Assembly (NCBI GenBank): GCA_903875445.1
Contig: CAIQWD010000021.1
Location: forward strand, 1-56,759
Direction: 5' to 3'
Source of the DNA: an uncultured delta proteobacterium
GTDB lineage: Bacteria; Desulfobacterota; Desulfobulbia; Desulfobulbales; Desulfocapsaceae
DNA length: 56,759 bases
Under the pieces are notes generated by a model. That model was not told the DNA's origin, did no database searches, and was given only the letters and a program-made list of their open reading frames with translations. Of this stretch, positions 1 to 6,979 are shown piece after piece; position 1 is the stretch's first letter, and every line of letters begins with the position of its first letter. A program made the translations under genes and the position numbers.

Positions 1-39
1 ATCCGTCTCGTTGGCTGCCCTGGAATTATAAGGAAAACT

Positions 40-285
40 TCACCTCTCCCGCTTGTTGAGCGAGATCCAGCACCAACTCCCCCACCGGACTTTACCAGCT
101 ATTGTACCTTCATGATAGGCAGGCTTGCCGAAAGGACACGATTTATCGACCTGCTGCGATGAATAAAGATTGTAAATACCCGGTCTTAATTTGCCGGCCT
201 TTCCCACTTCCTGAATTTTCCAAACAGCATCTTCTTCTATTTCGACAATCCGTTGGCCATTCATCACGATTACTCGCAGCTTCAT
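40..285 (-). CDS. small protein downstream of the KorA-KorB fusion, family uncertain
   Basis: 81 residues, starting 15 nt after the KorA-KorB stop codon with an AGGGG-type ribosome site, so it is very probably co-transcribed with it. The central segment GIYNLYSSQQVDKS and then YHEGTI faintly recalls the KfrB-type domain found near korB on IncP-like replicons, but I cannot assign the family. The last 20 residues, rich in W and basic residues, do not continue that resemblance. Another frame stays open from about base 100 to the window edge, so the gene may be frameshifted or simply short. It is probably a real gene of the integrated element with no assigned function. Confidence 0.45.
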   Translation of the reverse strand: MKLRVIVMNGQRIVEIEEDAVWKIQEVGKAGKLRPGIYNLYSSQQVDKSCPFGKPAYHEGTIAGKVRWGSWCWISLNKRER

Positions 286-300
286 GACAGGAACCCCTTT

Positions 301-1371
301 TTATTCTTCAATTATCGCTACAAGCTGCATCTGTGAAAGATCAGCTGCGAACTCATTCTCGTCGTCCTCATACCTCAACCAAGTGTATCTGGGAGTCGGG
401 TGTATACGCGTGAGAATCAGGCGGGCAAGCCTCCCCTCATATTTCACTTGTACGTGAAGGACTCTCTTGGTTTTCCTTTCAGGAGATTTCTGATGAGGTT
501 CTTTGTTATTTTCATAATCAACATTTTCTGCCTCAGAGGGATTCTCGATGGATCCTTTAACATCCAAAAATTCACGAAGCAGCCGGACAGAACCCCTTGT
601 GATCTCCTGAGTATCATCAGCCAGCCAGAAAACAACCTCTTGAGGATTCCTTTTGTGAGCTGTCACAAGGTCGTTAATCACGGTTACGTCAGTTGCTCGG
701 CCACTGTTATAGGTTGCGGCTATAGCGGGTGGTAAATTGAGAAGCGCATAATGATGCGTGACAAAGGTTGGTGATTTGCCAATCTCCTTGGCAATATCCT
801 TCATTTTCTTCCCTCTGGCAACTTCTCGGCCGATGAATTCCGCAATCTCCGATGCGGTTAATTCGTTACGCTGCAGATTCTCGATTATTTGGTCGATCTC
901 ATCGTAATTGTCGTCGATAAAGGCGGGAATCGTTGTGTAGCCGGCAATTCTGGATGCACGATACCGGCGTGCTCCATGGTTGATGATATAACGGTTTTGA
1001 TTGTCGGAATTGTGGCGGATGGAAATGGGAGATTTTACCCCACGAGAGCGGATGGTTTCAGCAAGATCATTTAAGCTTTCTTCAGAAAAACCGGGATTGT
1101 TATCTTTGCGGGGTTGATTGGGATCCTCATCTATCAGTTCCAGATCAATATTGAGAGGCTCTGCAAAATTTCTGACAGGTTTGTTCAAAGCTGAAAATAC
1201 ACGGCTCACAGCTTGGGAAACAGCCCCTTTTGATATTCCAAGTTCGGCTGCAAATTGTGACTGGGATTTCCCCTCGACCAGCACGCCTCTGGCTATATCA
1301 ATAGTTTGCCGGCCAATTTTCAGCTCACCGATGATTTTTTTGAACTGAGCCTCGGTTAATCTTTTTTTCAT
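301..1371 (-). CDS. korB: KorA-KorB fusion repressor (IncP-type TrfB/ParB-family global regulator)
   Basis: 356 residues if started at the ATG at 1371 (GAGG just upstream; the family match begins at MKKRLTEAQF). Residues 1-62 match the DNA-binding half of RK2 KorA/TrfB (ARGVLVEGK, then the helix-turn-helix AAELGISKGAVSQAVSRV at about 41-58). Residues 75-272 match RK2 KorB: IDEDPNQPR, GVKSPISI, the ParB nucleotide motif GARRYRAS (133-140), ENLQRNEL (164-171) and the KorB helix-turn-helix region (DVTV, TRGSVRLLREFL). An acidic linker (about 273-300) is followed by a KorB-like C-terminal domain (303-356, LHVQVKYEGRLARLIL, WLRYEDD). KorA's own C-terminal dimerisation domain and KorB's N-terminal region are both missing. 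It is expected to bind operators and repress element genes, perhaps as a CTP-dependent clamp like KorB. It lies downstream of, and overlaps, the KleE-like gene. Confidence 0.88.
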   Translation of the reverse strand: MKKRLTEAQFKKIIGELKIGRQTIDIARGVLVEGKSQSQFAAELGISKGAVSQAVSRVFSALNKPVRNFAEPLNIDLELIDEDPNQPRKDNNPGFSEESLNDLAETIRSRGVKSPISIRHNSDNQNRYIINHGARRYRASRIAGYTTIPAFIDDNYDEIDQIIENLQRNELTASEIAEFIGREVARGKKMKDIAKEIGKSPTFVTHHYALLNLPPAIAATYNSGRATDVTVINDLVTAHKRNPQEVVFWLADDTQEITRGSVRLLREFLDVKGSIENPSEAENVDYENNKEPHQKSPERKTKRVLHVQVKYEGRLARLILTRIHPTPRYTWLRYEDDENEFAADLSQMQLVAIIEE

Positions 1372-1597
1372 CATCCTCATAGGCAACCATAACAAATAGT
1401 ACTGTGAGCAGAATGAATGCGCCAATAAAACGATAGCCAGGATGTCTGTCTGGAGTGTCCCAGTAGACGAGCATCAAGACAAACTGGAAAAGGCAATAGG
1501 CAATCCCCACCTTTTCGATGAGTGGGTATGCAAGCACAAGGATAAAATACAAAAAACGGCCGATACCTTTTAGTATTTTTACCATACTCAACCTCAT
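1325..1597 (-). CDS. KleE-like small membrane protein
   Basis: 90 residues with a GGAG site 8 nt before the ATG, lying inside the integrase 3' end. There are two hydrophobic segments: about 9-45 (ILVLAYPLIEKVGIAYC and onward) and about 60-73 (AFILLTVLFVMVAY), with a WDTP motif between them. The arrangement of a TM region, F-Q-F-x-x-M-x-x-x-W-[DN]-T-P, a short loop and a second TM resembles KleE, a stable-inheritance protein of IncP plasmids. The assignment is from memory of the family and is moderate. It begins 6 nt after the integrase gene ends and overlaps the start of the KorA-KorB gene by 47 nt in another frame, suggesting one transcript int-kleE-korAB. Confidence 0.6.
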   Translation of the reverse strand: MRLSMVKILKGIGRFLYFILVLAYPLIEKVGIAYCLFQFVLMLVYWDTPDRHPGYRFIGAFILLTVLFVMVAYEDDEKKINRGSVQKNHR

Positions 1598-1602
1598 CGG
1601 AT

Positions 1603-2664
1603 CTACTCCAATCCCAAAGAATTGATCCCCTCCACAGCCTTCAATTTGTGATCATTGAGCAGATGGGTGTAACGGAGAACCATCTGCAGAGTCTTATGGC
1701 CTAAGATCTCGGCCAGTGTCCTGATGTCCACCCCAGACATAAGGAGATGGCTGGCTGCCGTATGGCGCAGGTCATGCAGGTGAACGTCATCAAGTCCCGC
1801 TTTGGCTCTGGCTGTTGTAAAAGAGCGTTTGAAATAGTGGCAGGGGACATAGGTGATCTCTGCTGAATCCATCCGGCTCTTAGGGAGAAAAACATACATA
1901 TCCTTTGTCGCTCCTCCCGGGCGCATGGAACGAAGTGCGCTTTCAGCCATCTTCGTGAGAGGCACATAGCGCATATCAGTCTTTGTTGCTTGGAGTTTGA
2001 CCAGCCGAGCATCCAGATCCACATCCCCCCATCTCAAGCCGGCGGCTTCACTCGGGCGCATCCCGGTATGCATCATGACCAGAAGGTATGGGTAGAGCTT
2101 CTCGTTTTTACTGGTCTTGGCACAATCCAACAGCCTTTGAGCCTCTTCCTTGGTCAGAAACCGTGTACGGCCGTTTCGGATCTTGGGTCGGCTCACTTTC
2201 CGGACCGGGTTTTCAACTGCCAGCCCCCATTCCCGGCTGGCGATATTGAACATATGTGAGAGCAGGGCGAATTCCTTCTGAATCGTCGAAGGCGAGATAG
2301 TTTTCATCCGGGCATCACGGTAGGCAGCGAGCCGTTGAGCGTTAATGGATGACAAGGCAATCTCCGGGCCAAAGCCGTTGAGAATCGCATGCACCGAATC
2401 CCGGTCGCGGCGTTCCGAGTTCGGCCTTTTGGTCGTTGATACCTGCTCCAGATATCTGTTCAAGACTTCGGCAAAGGTGAGCTTCTCTGCAGGGCGGGCG
2501 TCCTGATAGCGCCCCATCCGCATTTCCTTTTCGATGTCGGCAGCCCAGGCTTTCGCTTCACCTTTGGTGTCGAAAGTCCTTGCCAGCGGTGCAAAGCCTT
2601 TCATTCGAACTGTGGCCGTATATGTCGTTCGTTTCATTCCTTGACGGGTCTGAATGCGCGCCAT
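1603..2664 (-). CDS. int: tyrosine recombinase / phage-type integrase
   Basis: 353 residues from the ATG at 2664 (GGAG 8 nt upstream). The longer open frame to 2781 runs through the repeats next to the tRNA and is unlikely to be translated. It has an N-terminal arm-type DNA-binding domain (about 1-60), an SAM-like core-binding domain (about 62-160) and a catalytic domain with the full tyrosine recombinase set: R203 (TGMRPSEAAGLRW), K228, H297 and R300 (HLHDLRHTAASHL), H323 (LGHKT) and nucleophile Y332 (LRYTHL). It lies immediately downstream of tRNA-Arg(UCG), reading away from it, the standard arrangement for an island integrated at a tRNA 3' end. The KleE-like and KorA-KorB genes follow with almost no spacing. 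Confidence 0.93.
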   Translation of the reverse strand: MARIQTRQGMKRTTYTATVRMKGFAPLARTFDTKGEAKAWAADIEKEMRMGRYQDARPAEKLTFAEVLNRYLEQVSTTKRPNSERRDRDSVHAILNGFGPEIALSSINAQRLAAYRDARMKTISPSTIQKEFALLSHMFNIASREWGLAVENPVRKVSRPKIRNGRTRFLTKEEAQRLLDCAKTSKNEKLYPYLLVMMHTGMRPSEAAGLRWGDVDLDARLVKLQATKTDMRYVPLTKMAESALRSMRPGGATKDMYVFLPKSRMDSAEITYVPCHYFKRSFTTARAKAGLDDVHLHDLRHTAASHLLMSGVDIRTLAEILGHKTLQMVLRYTHLLNDHKLKAVEGINSLGLE

Positions 2665-2696
2665 GACCGAGACTCCAAGCATTTTTTTGAGTAAAT

Positions 2697-2718
2697 TTTT
2701 GTTCCACTTTTGTTCCAC
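2697..2718. repeat. exact 11-bp tandem repeat, candidate integrase arm-type site
   Basis: Two perfect copies of TTTTGTTCCAC lie between the integrase start and tRNA-Arg(UCG). Direct repeats of this size next to int and the attachment site are typical of arm-type sites bound by the integrase N-terminal domain. That role is inferred from position. Confidence 0.5.
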
Positions 2719-2780
2719 TGTAATGTCAATTAATGCGAAAAGAAAGCAAAAAATGTCAAAGTGGAATGGAGCAAAATGCA

Positions 2781-2824
2781 AAAAAGAAAGGGGTTAATCA
2801 GTTGAATTCTCTGATTAACCCCTT
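2781..2824 (-). terminator. rho-independent terminator of tRNA-Arg(UCG)
   Basis: A 14-bp perfect stem (left arm 2788-2801, right arm 2811-2824, loop of 9 nt, GGGGTTAATCAG type) is followed on the minus strand by a T-rich run (complement of 2781-2787). It begins 9 nt after the tRNA 3' end. Confidence 0.85.
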
Positions 2825-2832
2825 GAATTTAT

Positions 2833-2909
2833 TGGTACACCCGGAGGGATTCGGACCCCCGACACCCGGATTCGAAGTCCGGTGCTCTATCCAGCTGAGC
2901 TACGGGTGC
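2833..2909 (-). tRNA. tRNA-Arg (anticodon UCG)
   Basis: 77 nt including an encoded CCA. The acceptor stem is GCACCCG/CGGGTGT with a G-U first pair, the D arm contains AGCTCAGCTGGATAGAGC, and the anticodon stem CCGGA/TCCGG encloses the loop CTTCGAA, giving UCG. Its 3' end is the probable attachment site of the element to the left, whose integrase starts 169 nt away. Confidence 0.96.
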
Positions 2910-2925
2910 GTGTTTGCGGAGCCAA

Positions 2926-2954
2926 TGGATACCATGTTCATGGATCAAGGTCAA
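2926..2954 (-). promoter_or_regulatory. sigma70-type promoter of tRNA-Arg(UCG)
   Basis: On the minus strand, TTGACC is followed by a 17-nt spacer and TATCCA, placed about 17 nt before the tRNA 5' end. It overlaps the last codons of dgt. Confidence 0.65.
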
Positions 2955-4192
2955 TGGCTATCTGATGAAGATGATCGTCGGGCTGTTGCTGGCTTAGGGA
3001 TCGTCATCGGAAGCTGTTCTTTCACCGGGATTCGGCAACCGATTTTTTCAGCTTGTCTGAGAAAGTAGTCGTCGGTCATGCCGGCAATAAAATCGCGGAC
3101 TTTTTCTGCCGAGCTGTAATGCCCTAAGGATAGGGATTGCACATCGCTCATCAGGTCGACGTCTTTCGGAGCTTCTCCAGCTGTTTTGTTGATACATCCG
3201 AGGTAGTGGTCGAAAAGCTTCCGGTAGCAGTCCCAAATAAAAGGGCTCTTTTCTTTGGTTTTCGGAGCCAGATAAATTTTTTTATAGTTGAAAGTCTTTA
3301 GCTCCGACAGTGCATCGGCAATCTCTTTGCTGAACCCGATAAACGATGCCTCAGGGGTCGAAATACGACTGTTGGCGATAAGATCAGTGGTCAGGGTGTA
3401 AACGATTGTGCCATTGGTATCGCCGAGCATCATGCGACAGGTTTTGGGTATTTCATCCCGTGTGATCAACCCGAGGATAATCGCATCTTCAATATCCCTG
3501 CCGATATAGGCAACCGTGTCGGCCAGGCGGACGACGCAGCCCTCCAGGGTTCCGGGCATGAGGTCAAGCTCCGGCGCGGCGATTTTATCCTGCAGTTTCC
3601 GGTCGAAATCGGCGAAGGTGCGGACCGGTTGGGGGTGCAGGTTGCACGCATGGCTTTCTCCATCGTGACAGAGGATGCCGTCGAGGGTGTGCAGGGTCAG
3701 GTTCCAGCCGCGTCCCTTGCGCTCAAGTTGATCGAGGAAGCGTACTGACTGAATGTTATGCTGGAACGGTGCCAGGCCATTTTCTCGACACAAATCCGAA
3801 AGGAATTTTTCCCCGTCGTGGCCGAAGGGAGGATGGCCGATATCGTGGCCAAGGGCAATGGCCTCGATAAGATCTTCATTGAGATGCAGGAATCGGCCGA
3901 TAGTCCTGGCTATCCTGGCCACCAGCTGGACATGCAGGACTCTGTGGGTTATATGGTCATTGGTGATCAGGGAAAAGACCTGGGTCTTGTCGATATAGCG
4001 GGCGTAGGCTCGGGAGTGGAGAATCCGGTCGGCATCCAGGGCAAATTGCTGGCGATAGCCGATTTTGTCCTCTGGCGATCTTCTCAGTCCGGCGGTGGAC
4101 AAGGTGGCGGCCGGGGAGAGCAGACGTTCCTCCCGGAGATTTAAGGCCTCAAGGTGTGGCAAAAGAGTTGTGGATCGACTGCAGCTGGTCAT
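2951..4192 (-). CDS. dgt: dGTP triphosphohydrolase (HD-domain dNTPase)
   Basis: 413 residues from the ATG at 4192; the frame is open 75 nt further upstream but that part has no family character. It hydrolyses dGTP or other dNTPs to the nucleoside plus triphosphate, affecting dNTP pools. The HD metal site is visible: H83 (THRVLH), H116-D117 (LGHDIGHPPFGHDGE) and D225 (VRLADTVAYIGRDIED). The N-terminal RRSPEDKIGYRQQFALDADRI is the usual entry motif (RTxFQxDRDRI type). Its 3' end overlaps the tRNA-Arg promoter. It is transcribed divergently from the selenoprotein gene, with a perfect 14-bp palindrome in the shared upstream region. Confidence 0.92.
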   Translation of the reverse strand: MTSCSRSTTLLPHLEALNLREERLLSPAATLSTAGLRRSPEDKIGYRQQFALDADRILHSRAYARYIDKTQVFSLITNDHITHRVLHVQLVARIARTIGRFLHLNEDLIEAIALGHDIGHPPFGHDGEKFLSDLCRENGLAPFQHNIQSVRFLDQLERKGRGWNLTLHTLDGILCHDGESHACNLHPQPVRTFADFDRKLQDKIAAPELDLMPGTLEGCVVRLADTVAYIGRDIEDAIILGLITRDEIPKTCRMMLGDTNGTIVYTLTTDLIANSRISTPEASFIGFSKEIADALSELKTFNYKKIYLAPKTKEKSPFIWDCYRKLFDHYLGCINKTAGEAPKDVDLMSDVQSLSLGHYSSAEKVRDFIAGMTDDYFLRQAEKIGCRIPVKEQLPMTIPKPATARRSSSSDSH

Positions 4193-4317
4193 TTTATCAC
4201 TAAAGTGTATTGATATGGCAAGAAAAGTGGCTATTTTTACCTGCGGTACACCGTTACTATACAGCAACTCGCCGTCAATTGCATGAACAGGCAGTCGGAA
4301 TATCCGTGCTAACGACC

Positions 4318-4331
4318 GGCTGTCGACAGCC
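4318..4331. promoter_or_regulatory. 14-bp perfect palindrome upstream of the selenoprotein gene
   Basis: GGCTGTCGACAGCC lies in the 161-nt divergent interval between dgt and the selenoprotein gene, 22 nt before the latter's ATG. It could be an operator or a small 5' hairpin. No regulator can be assigned. Confidence 0.35.
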
Positions 4332-4353
4332 GCCGGTAAAAAGGAGCCTCTCT

Positions 4354-4581
4354 ATGAAAGTATCCATCGAATATTGTACACAGTGAAATTATCAGCCGCG
4401 TGCCTCCAGTCTGGGGGACCAATTGGAAAAAGCCTTCGATGCGGAAGTGGAACTGCTGGCGTCTTCGGGAGGGGTCTTTGAGGTTGTGGCGGATGGTAAA
4501 TTGATTTTTTCAAAAAAAGACTTGAAGCGTTTCCCGGAGGAAGGGGAAATTGCCAATTTGCTTCGAGCAAAACGCCATTAG
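4354..4581 (+). CDS. SelW-like selenoprotein with in-frame UGA (Sec)
   Basis: 75 codons from the ATG at 4354 (AAGGAG 7 nt upstream) to TAG at 4579-4581, interrupted only by TGA at 4384-4386. Reading that codon as selenocysteine gives IEYCTQU, the CxxU redox motif of the SelT/SelW/SelH (Rdx) family. The rest follows the family closely (PRASSLGDQLEKAF, then GGVFEVVADGKLIFSKK, RFPEEGEI). A bacterial SECIS-like hairpin follows the UGA: stem CCTCC/GGGGG with loop AGTCT containing the GU step, centred about 25 nt downstream. The family are small thioredoxin-like redox proteins of unclear substrate. It would be missed or called a pseudogene by ordinary gene finding. Confidence 0.88.
4384..4417 (+). 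promoter_or_regulatory. UGA codon plus bacterial SECIS-like hairpin
   Basis: The UGA at 4384-4386 is followed by a 5-bp GC stem (4403-4407 with 4413-4417) and a 5-nt loop AGTCT (4408-4412). The GU in the apical loop lies 23-24 nt from the UGA, matching the geometry needed for SelB-dependent Sec insertion. Confidence 0.75.
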
Positions 4582-4628
4582 ACCCTTGTATACAAAACAT
4601 GGGCTAAAGGGATGCCGGCAGACACTCG

Positions 4629-5132
4629 CTAACTGGGTTTGGGCGTTTCCAGGCAATGCGAGACGCAACTATCGCAGTTGTCACTCTGCTTGCCGCGCGC
4701 ACAATAATCGGCAAAACCCTTGAGCATATCATCGCCGCCTCTCGGGCAGATCTGCATAAATTCGGTGAAACTGATCATCCGGGCGATGATTTCCGGCGGG
4801 GCTGCATGTTCGATCCGGCAGGCGCCTTCCTCGGCTATAGAGTCATTGATGGACAGGACTTTGACGAAAAAGTGTTTGAGGGCTTCATGGCGAAAAATGA
4901 CGTCTTCGGCCACAGCCTTTCCCTCCTCGGTCAAGGTGATGGCTTCGTAGGGGGAGTAGTAGATGAGCCCTTTCTTGCCGAGGGCACGTAAGGCCTCGGT
5001 GACCGAAGCCCGACTGACACCCAGGCGGGCGGCTATCTCCTTGCTTCTGGCTACCAGTTTTAATCCGATTATATGATAGATCGCCTCAATGTAGTCTTCA
5101 AGGCTGGCACTGAGGTCTGTTTTTCCTTTCAT
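4629..5132 (-). CDS. DtxR/MntR-family metal-dependent transcriptional regulator with Cys-rich tail
   Basis: 167 residues. The N-terminal winged helix is typical (SLEDYIEAIY, SKEIAARLGVSRASVTEALRALGKKGLI). The dimerisation/metal domain contains the expected ligands: D and E in SLEDYIEAIY, H in FRHEALKHFF, E and H in EEGACRIEHAAPPE. There is no SH3 domain as in DtxR, so the core is MntR-sized. The C-terminal 40 residues carry five Cys in a CxxxxxCxxCxxxC-like cluster (CARGKQSDNCDSCVSHC) plus an upstream CPRGG. This could bind Zn or an Fe-S cluster and is unusual beside plain MntR. It represses metal-uptake or efflux genes in a metal-dependent way; the targets are not visible here. It is divergent from recN. 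Confidence 0.85.
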   Translation of the reverse strand: MKGKTDLSASLEDYIEAIYHIIGLKLVARSKEIAARLGVSRASVTEALRALGKKGLIYYSPYEAITLTEEGKAVAEDVIFRHEALKHFFVKVLSINDSIAEEGACRIEHAAPPEIIARMISFTEFMQICPRGGDDMLKGFADYCARGKQSDNCDSCVSHCLETPKPS

Positions 5133-5209
5133 ATTGAATTGTTGAAAAAAAATGGGTATGGAGTTCTTGATCGGGCGGTTGCAGGTGTTAGACGCTTCGG
5201 TCGATTGCT

Positions 5210-5251
5210 TTGACTCTCTGGTAACCTACAGTCCTTTTGCCGGAGAGTCAA
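5210..5251. promoter_or_regulatory. inverted repeat in the dtxR-like/recN divergent region
   Basis: Arms TTGACTCTCTGG (5210-5221) and CCGGAGAGTCAA (5240-5251) pair over 12 bp (one G-U) around an 18-nt loop, ending 40 nt before the recN ATG. It could be a leader hairpin or a spaced operator. It does not match the DtxR box or the E. coli LexA box. Confidence 0.4.
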
Positions 5252-5290
5252 GAAAGGACTTCTTGTATTGAAAGGTGAGAAAGAGAACTG

Positions 5291-6979
5291 ATGTTGTGCG
5301 AATTGCGAGTAAAGAACCTGGCCCTGATCGAATCCCTGGAACTCAGTTTTGACCAGGGAAAATCCTCCGGTCTGGTGGTGATGACCGGGGAAACAGGTGC
5401 GGGCAAATCGATAATGTTGCGCGCCATCCAGCTGCTCACCGGCGGCAGGGCGTCGGTCGACTGGATTCGCAGCGGCGCCGAGTCCTGCGAGGTGGAGGCG
5501 CTGTTTGAACTGGGGCCGCACCACGGCAAGCTTCTGCAAAAACTCGAAGAGAGCGGCTTTGGCAGCGATACCTTCGTGGTTGTCAGGCGGATGCTCAACA
5601 GCGCTGGGCGGAGCCGGTTCTTTATCAATGGTTCCCTGGCCACTGCCAAAAGTGTTTCCGAATTGACCGCCGATATGCTGAGCGTCGCCAGCCAGCATGA
5701 TCACCAGCAGCTGTTGCAGCCAGCCCTGCATCTTGATATCCTCGATACCCTCGGAGATCTTTGGCCCGAGCGGCAGGAATTTAGTCGGACCTTCAGTCTG
5801 TGGCAAGAAAAAAGGGAAGATTTGGCTGCACTCAGACGACAGGAACAGGAAAAGGAACAAAAACAGGATTTTTTGAAATTCCAGGTGAGCGAGATCCGCC
5901 AGGCGGAACTTCAGCCGGGCGAAGATGAAGTGCTCGGCGCCGAGAAAAAACGACTGAAGAATGCCCAGGCCCTCATCAAGGTCAGCCAGGAAAGCTGCCG
6001 ACTTCTTGGGAGCGACCTCCTCAATGGCTTGACCCAGCTGCGACAAAACATGGGGCAAATGGCAAGCCTTGATCCGGGCGCGGCCAAGCTTGCCGAAGAT
6101 GTCAGCGGTTACACCTTTCTGGCCGAGGATTATATCAGCCTGCTCAGGGAATACCGCGACGCACTTGAGGACGATCCTTATCGCCTCGATCAGGTCAATG
6201 AACGCCTCGATCTTGTCCAGCAAATGAAAAGGAAATACGGTGAAACCATTGAAGATATTCTCGACTTCACGGAAAAATGCGAAGCGGAAATACTCCATTT
6301 TGAAAACATGGATAAAACCATTGCCGCACTTTTCATAGAAGTGCATACTCTCGAAAAAAAAATGGTGACACAAGCCGGGCAGCTTTCTGGGAAGCGCCGG
6401 CAGACTGGGCGGGAAATGGAAAGAGCGATGGCGGAAGAGTTGGCCTCCCTGTCGTTTGACCGTGCCGGTTTTATCGTCAATTGGCGTGAGATTGAAGAGG
6501 TTCCGGAAAAAATCCGGGCTAGCGGGTGGGATAGGGGAGAATTCTATTTTTCCCCCAACCCCGGAGAGCCGGCAAAGCCTTTGGCGAAAATTGCTTCCGG
6601 CGGAGAATTGTCACGCCTCATGCTGGCGATGAAATGCCTTCTCGCCAAAAAAGATATGGTCGATACGGTCATCTTTGATGAAGTCGATGCCGGAATCGGT
6701 GGCCAGGCAGCCGAGGCGGTGGCACAAAAGATCCAAGAACTTGCCGGGCATCATCAGGTCTTTTGTATTACCCATCTGCCGCAGATTGCCGCCCGGGGAA
6801 CGCAGCACTTCCAGGTATCAAAAACCGTAGAAAACGGCCGGACCCAATCGGCGGTCAGCCGCCTTTCACCTGAAGCACGGGTGCGGGAGTTGGCACGAAT
6901 GCTTGCCGGCGACTCAGCTACCGCCCAAACCCACGCCTTTGCCGAAGAATTACTGTTAAAGGGAGGCACTTCGGCATGA
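5291..6979 (+). CDS. recN: DNA repair protein RecN
   Basis: 562 residues, an SMC-like ATPase acting in recombinational double-strand break repair. The N-terminal half-ATPase has Walker A TGETGAGKS (about 33-41). The middle is coiled-coil (about 155-370) with the expected helical interruption. The C-terminal half has the signature ASGGELSRLMLAMK, Walker B TVIFDEVDAGIGG and the H-loop CITHLPQIAA. Length is normal for RecN (about 550-570). The stop overlaps the start of the next gene (ATGA at 6976), so the two are translationally coupled. The inverted repeat at 5210-5251 may regulate it. Confidence 0.96.
   Translation: MLCELRVKNLALIESLELSFDQGKSSGLVVMTGETGAGKSIMLRAIQLLTGGRASVDWIRSGAESCEVEALFELGPHHGKLLQKLEESGFGSDTFVVVRRMLNSAGRSRFFINGSLATAKSVSELTADMLSVASQHDHQQLLQPALHLDILDTLGDLWPERQEFSRTFSLWQEKREDLAALRRQEQEKEQKQDFLKFQVSEIRQAELQPGEDEVLGAEKKRLKNAQALIKVSQESCRLLGSDLLNGLTQLRQNMGQMASLDPGAAKLAEDVSGYTFLAEDYISLLREYRDALEDDPYRLDQVNERLDLVQQMKRKYGETIEDILDFTEKCEAEILHFENMDKTIAALFIEVHTLEKKMVTQAGQLSGKRRQTGREMERAMAEELASLSFDRAGFIVNWREIEEVPEKIRASGWDRGEFYFSPNPGEPAKPLAKIASGGELSRLMLAMKCLLAKKDMVDTVIFDEVDAGIGGQAAEAVAQKIQELAGHHQVFCITHLPQIAARGTQHFQVSKTVENGRTQSAVSRLSPEARVRELARMLAGDSATAQTHAFAEELLLKGGTSA

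Noticed and set aside
1-2832. Search by eye for RK2 KorA (GTTTAGCTAAAC) and KorB (TTTAGCsGCTAAA) operators in the left element
   Set aside because: No match or close match was seen, so no operator is annotated; they may lie left of the window or have diverged.
4352-4600. 82-residue minus-strand open frame over the selenoprotein gene
   Set aside because: The plus strand carries a coherent SelW-like reading with ribosome site and SECIS; the minus frame has only low-complexity Pro/Leu sequence.
5129-6373. 414-residue minus-strand open frame over the dtxR-recN region
   Set aside because: It is antisense to recN, with no recognisable domain and a composition typical of a shadow frame.
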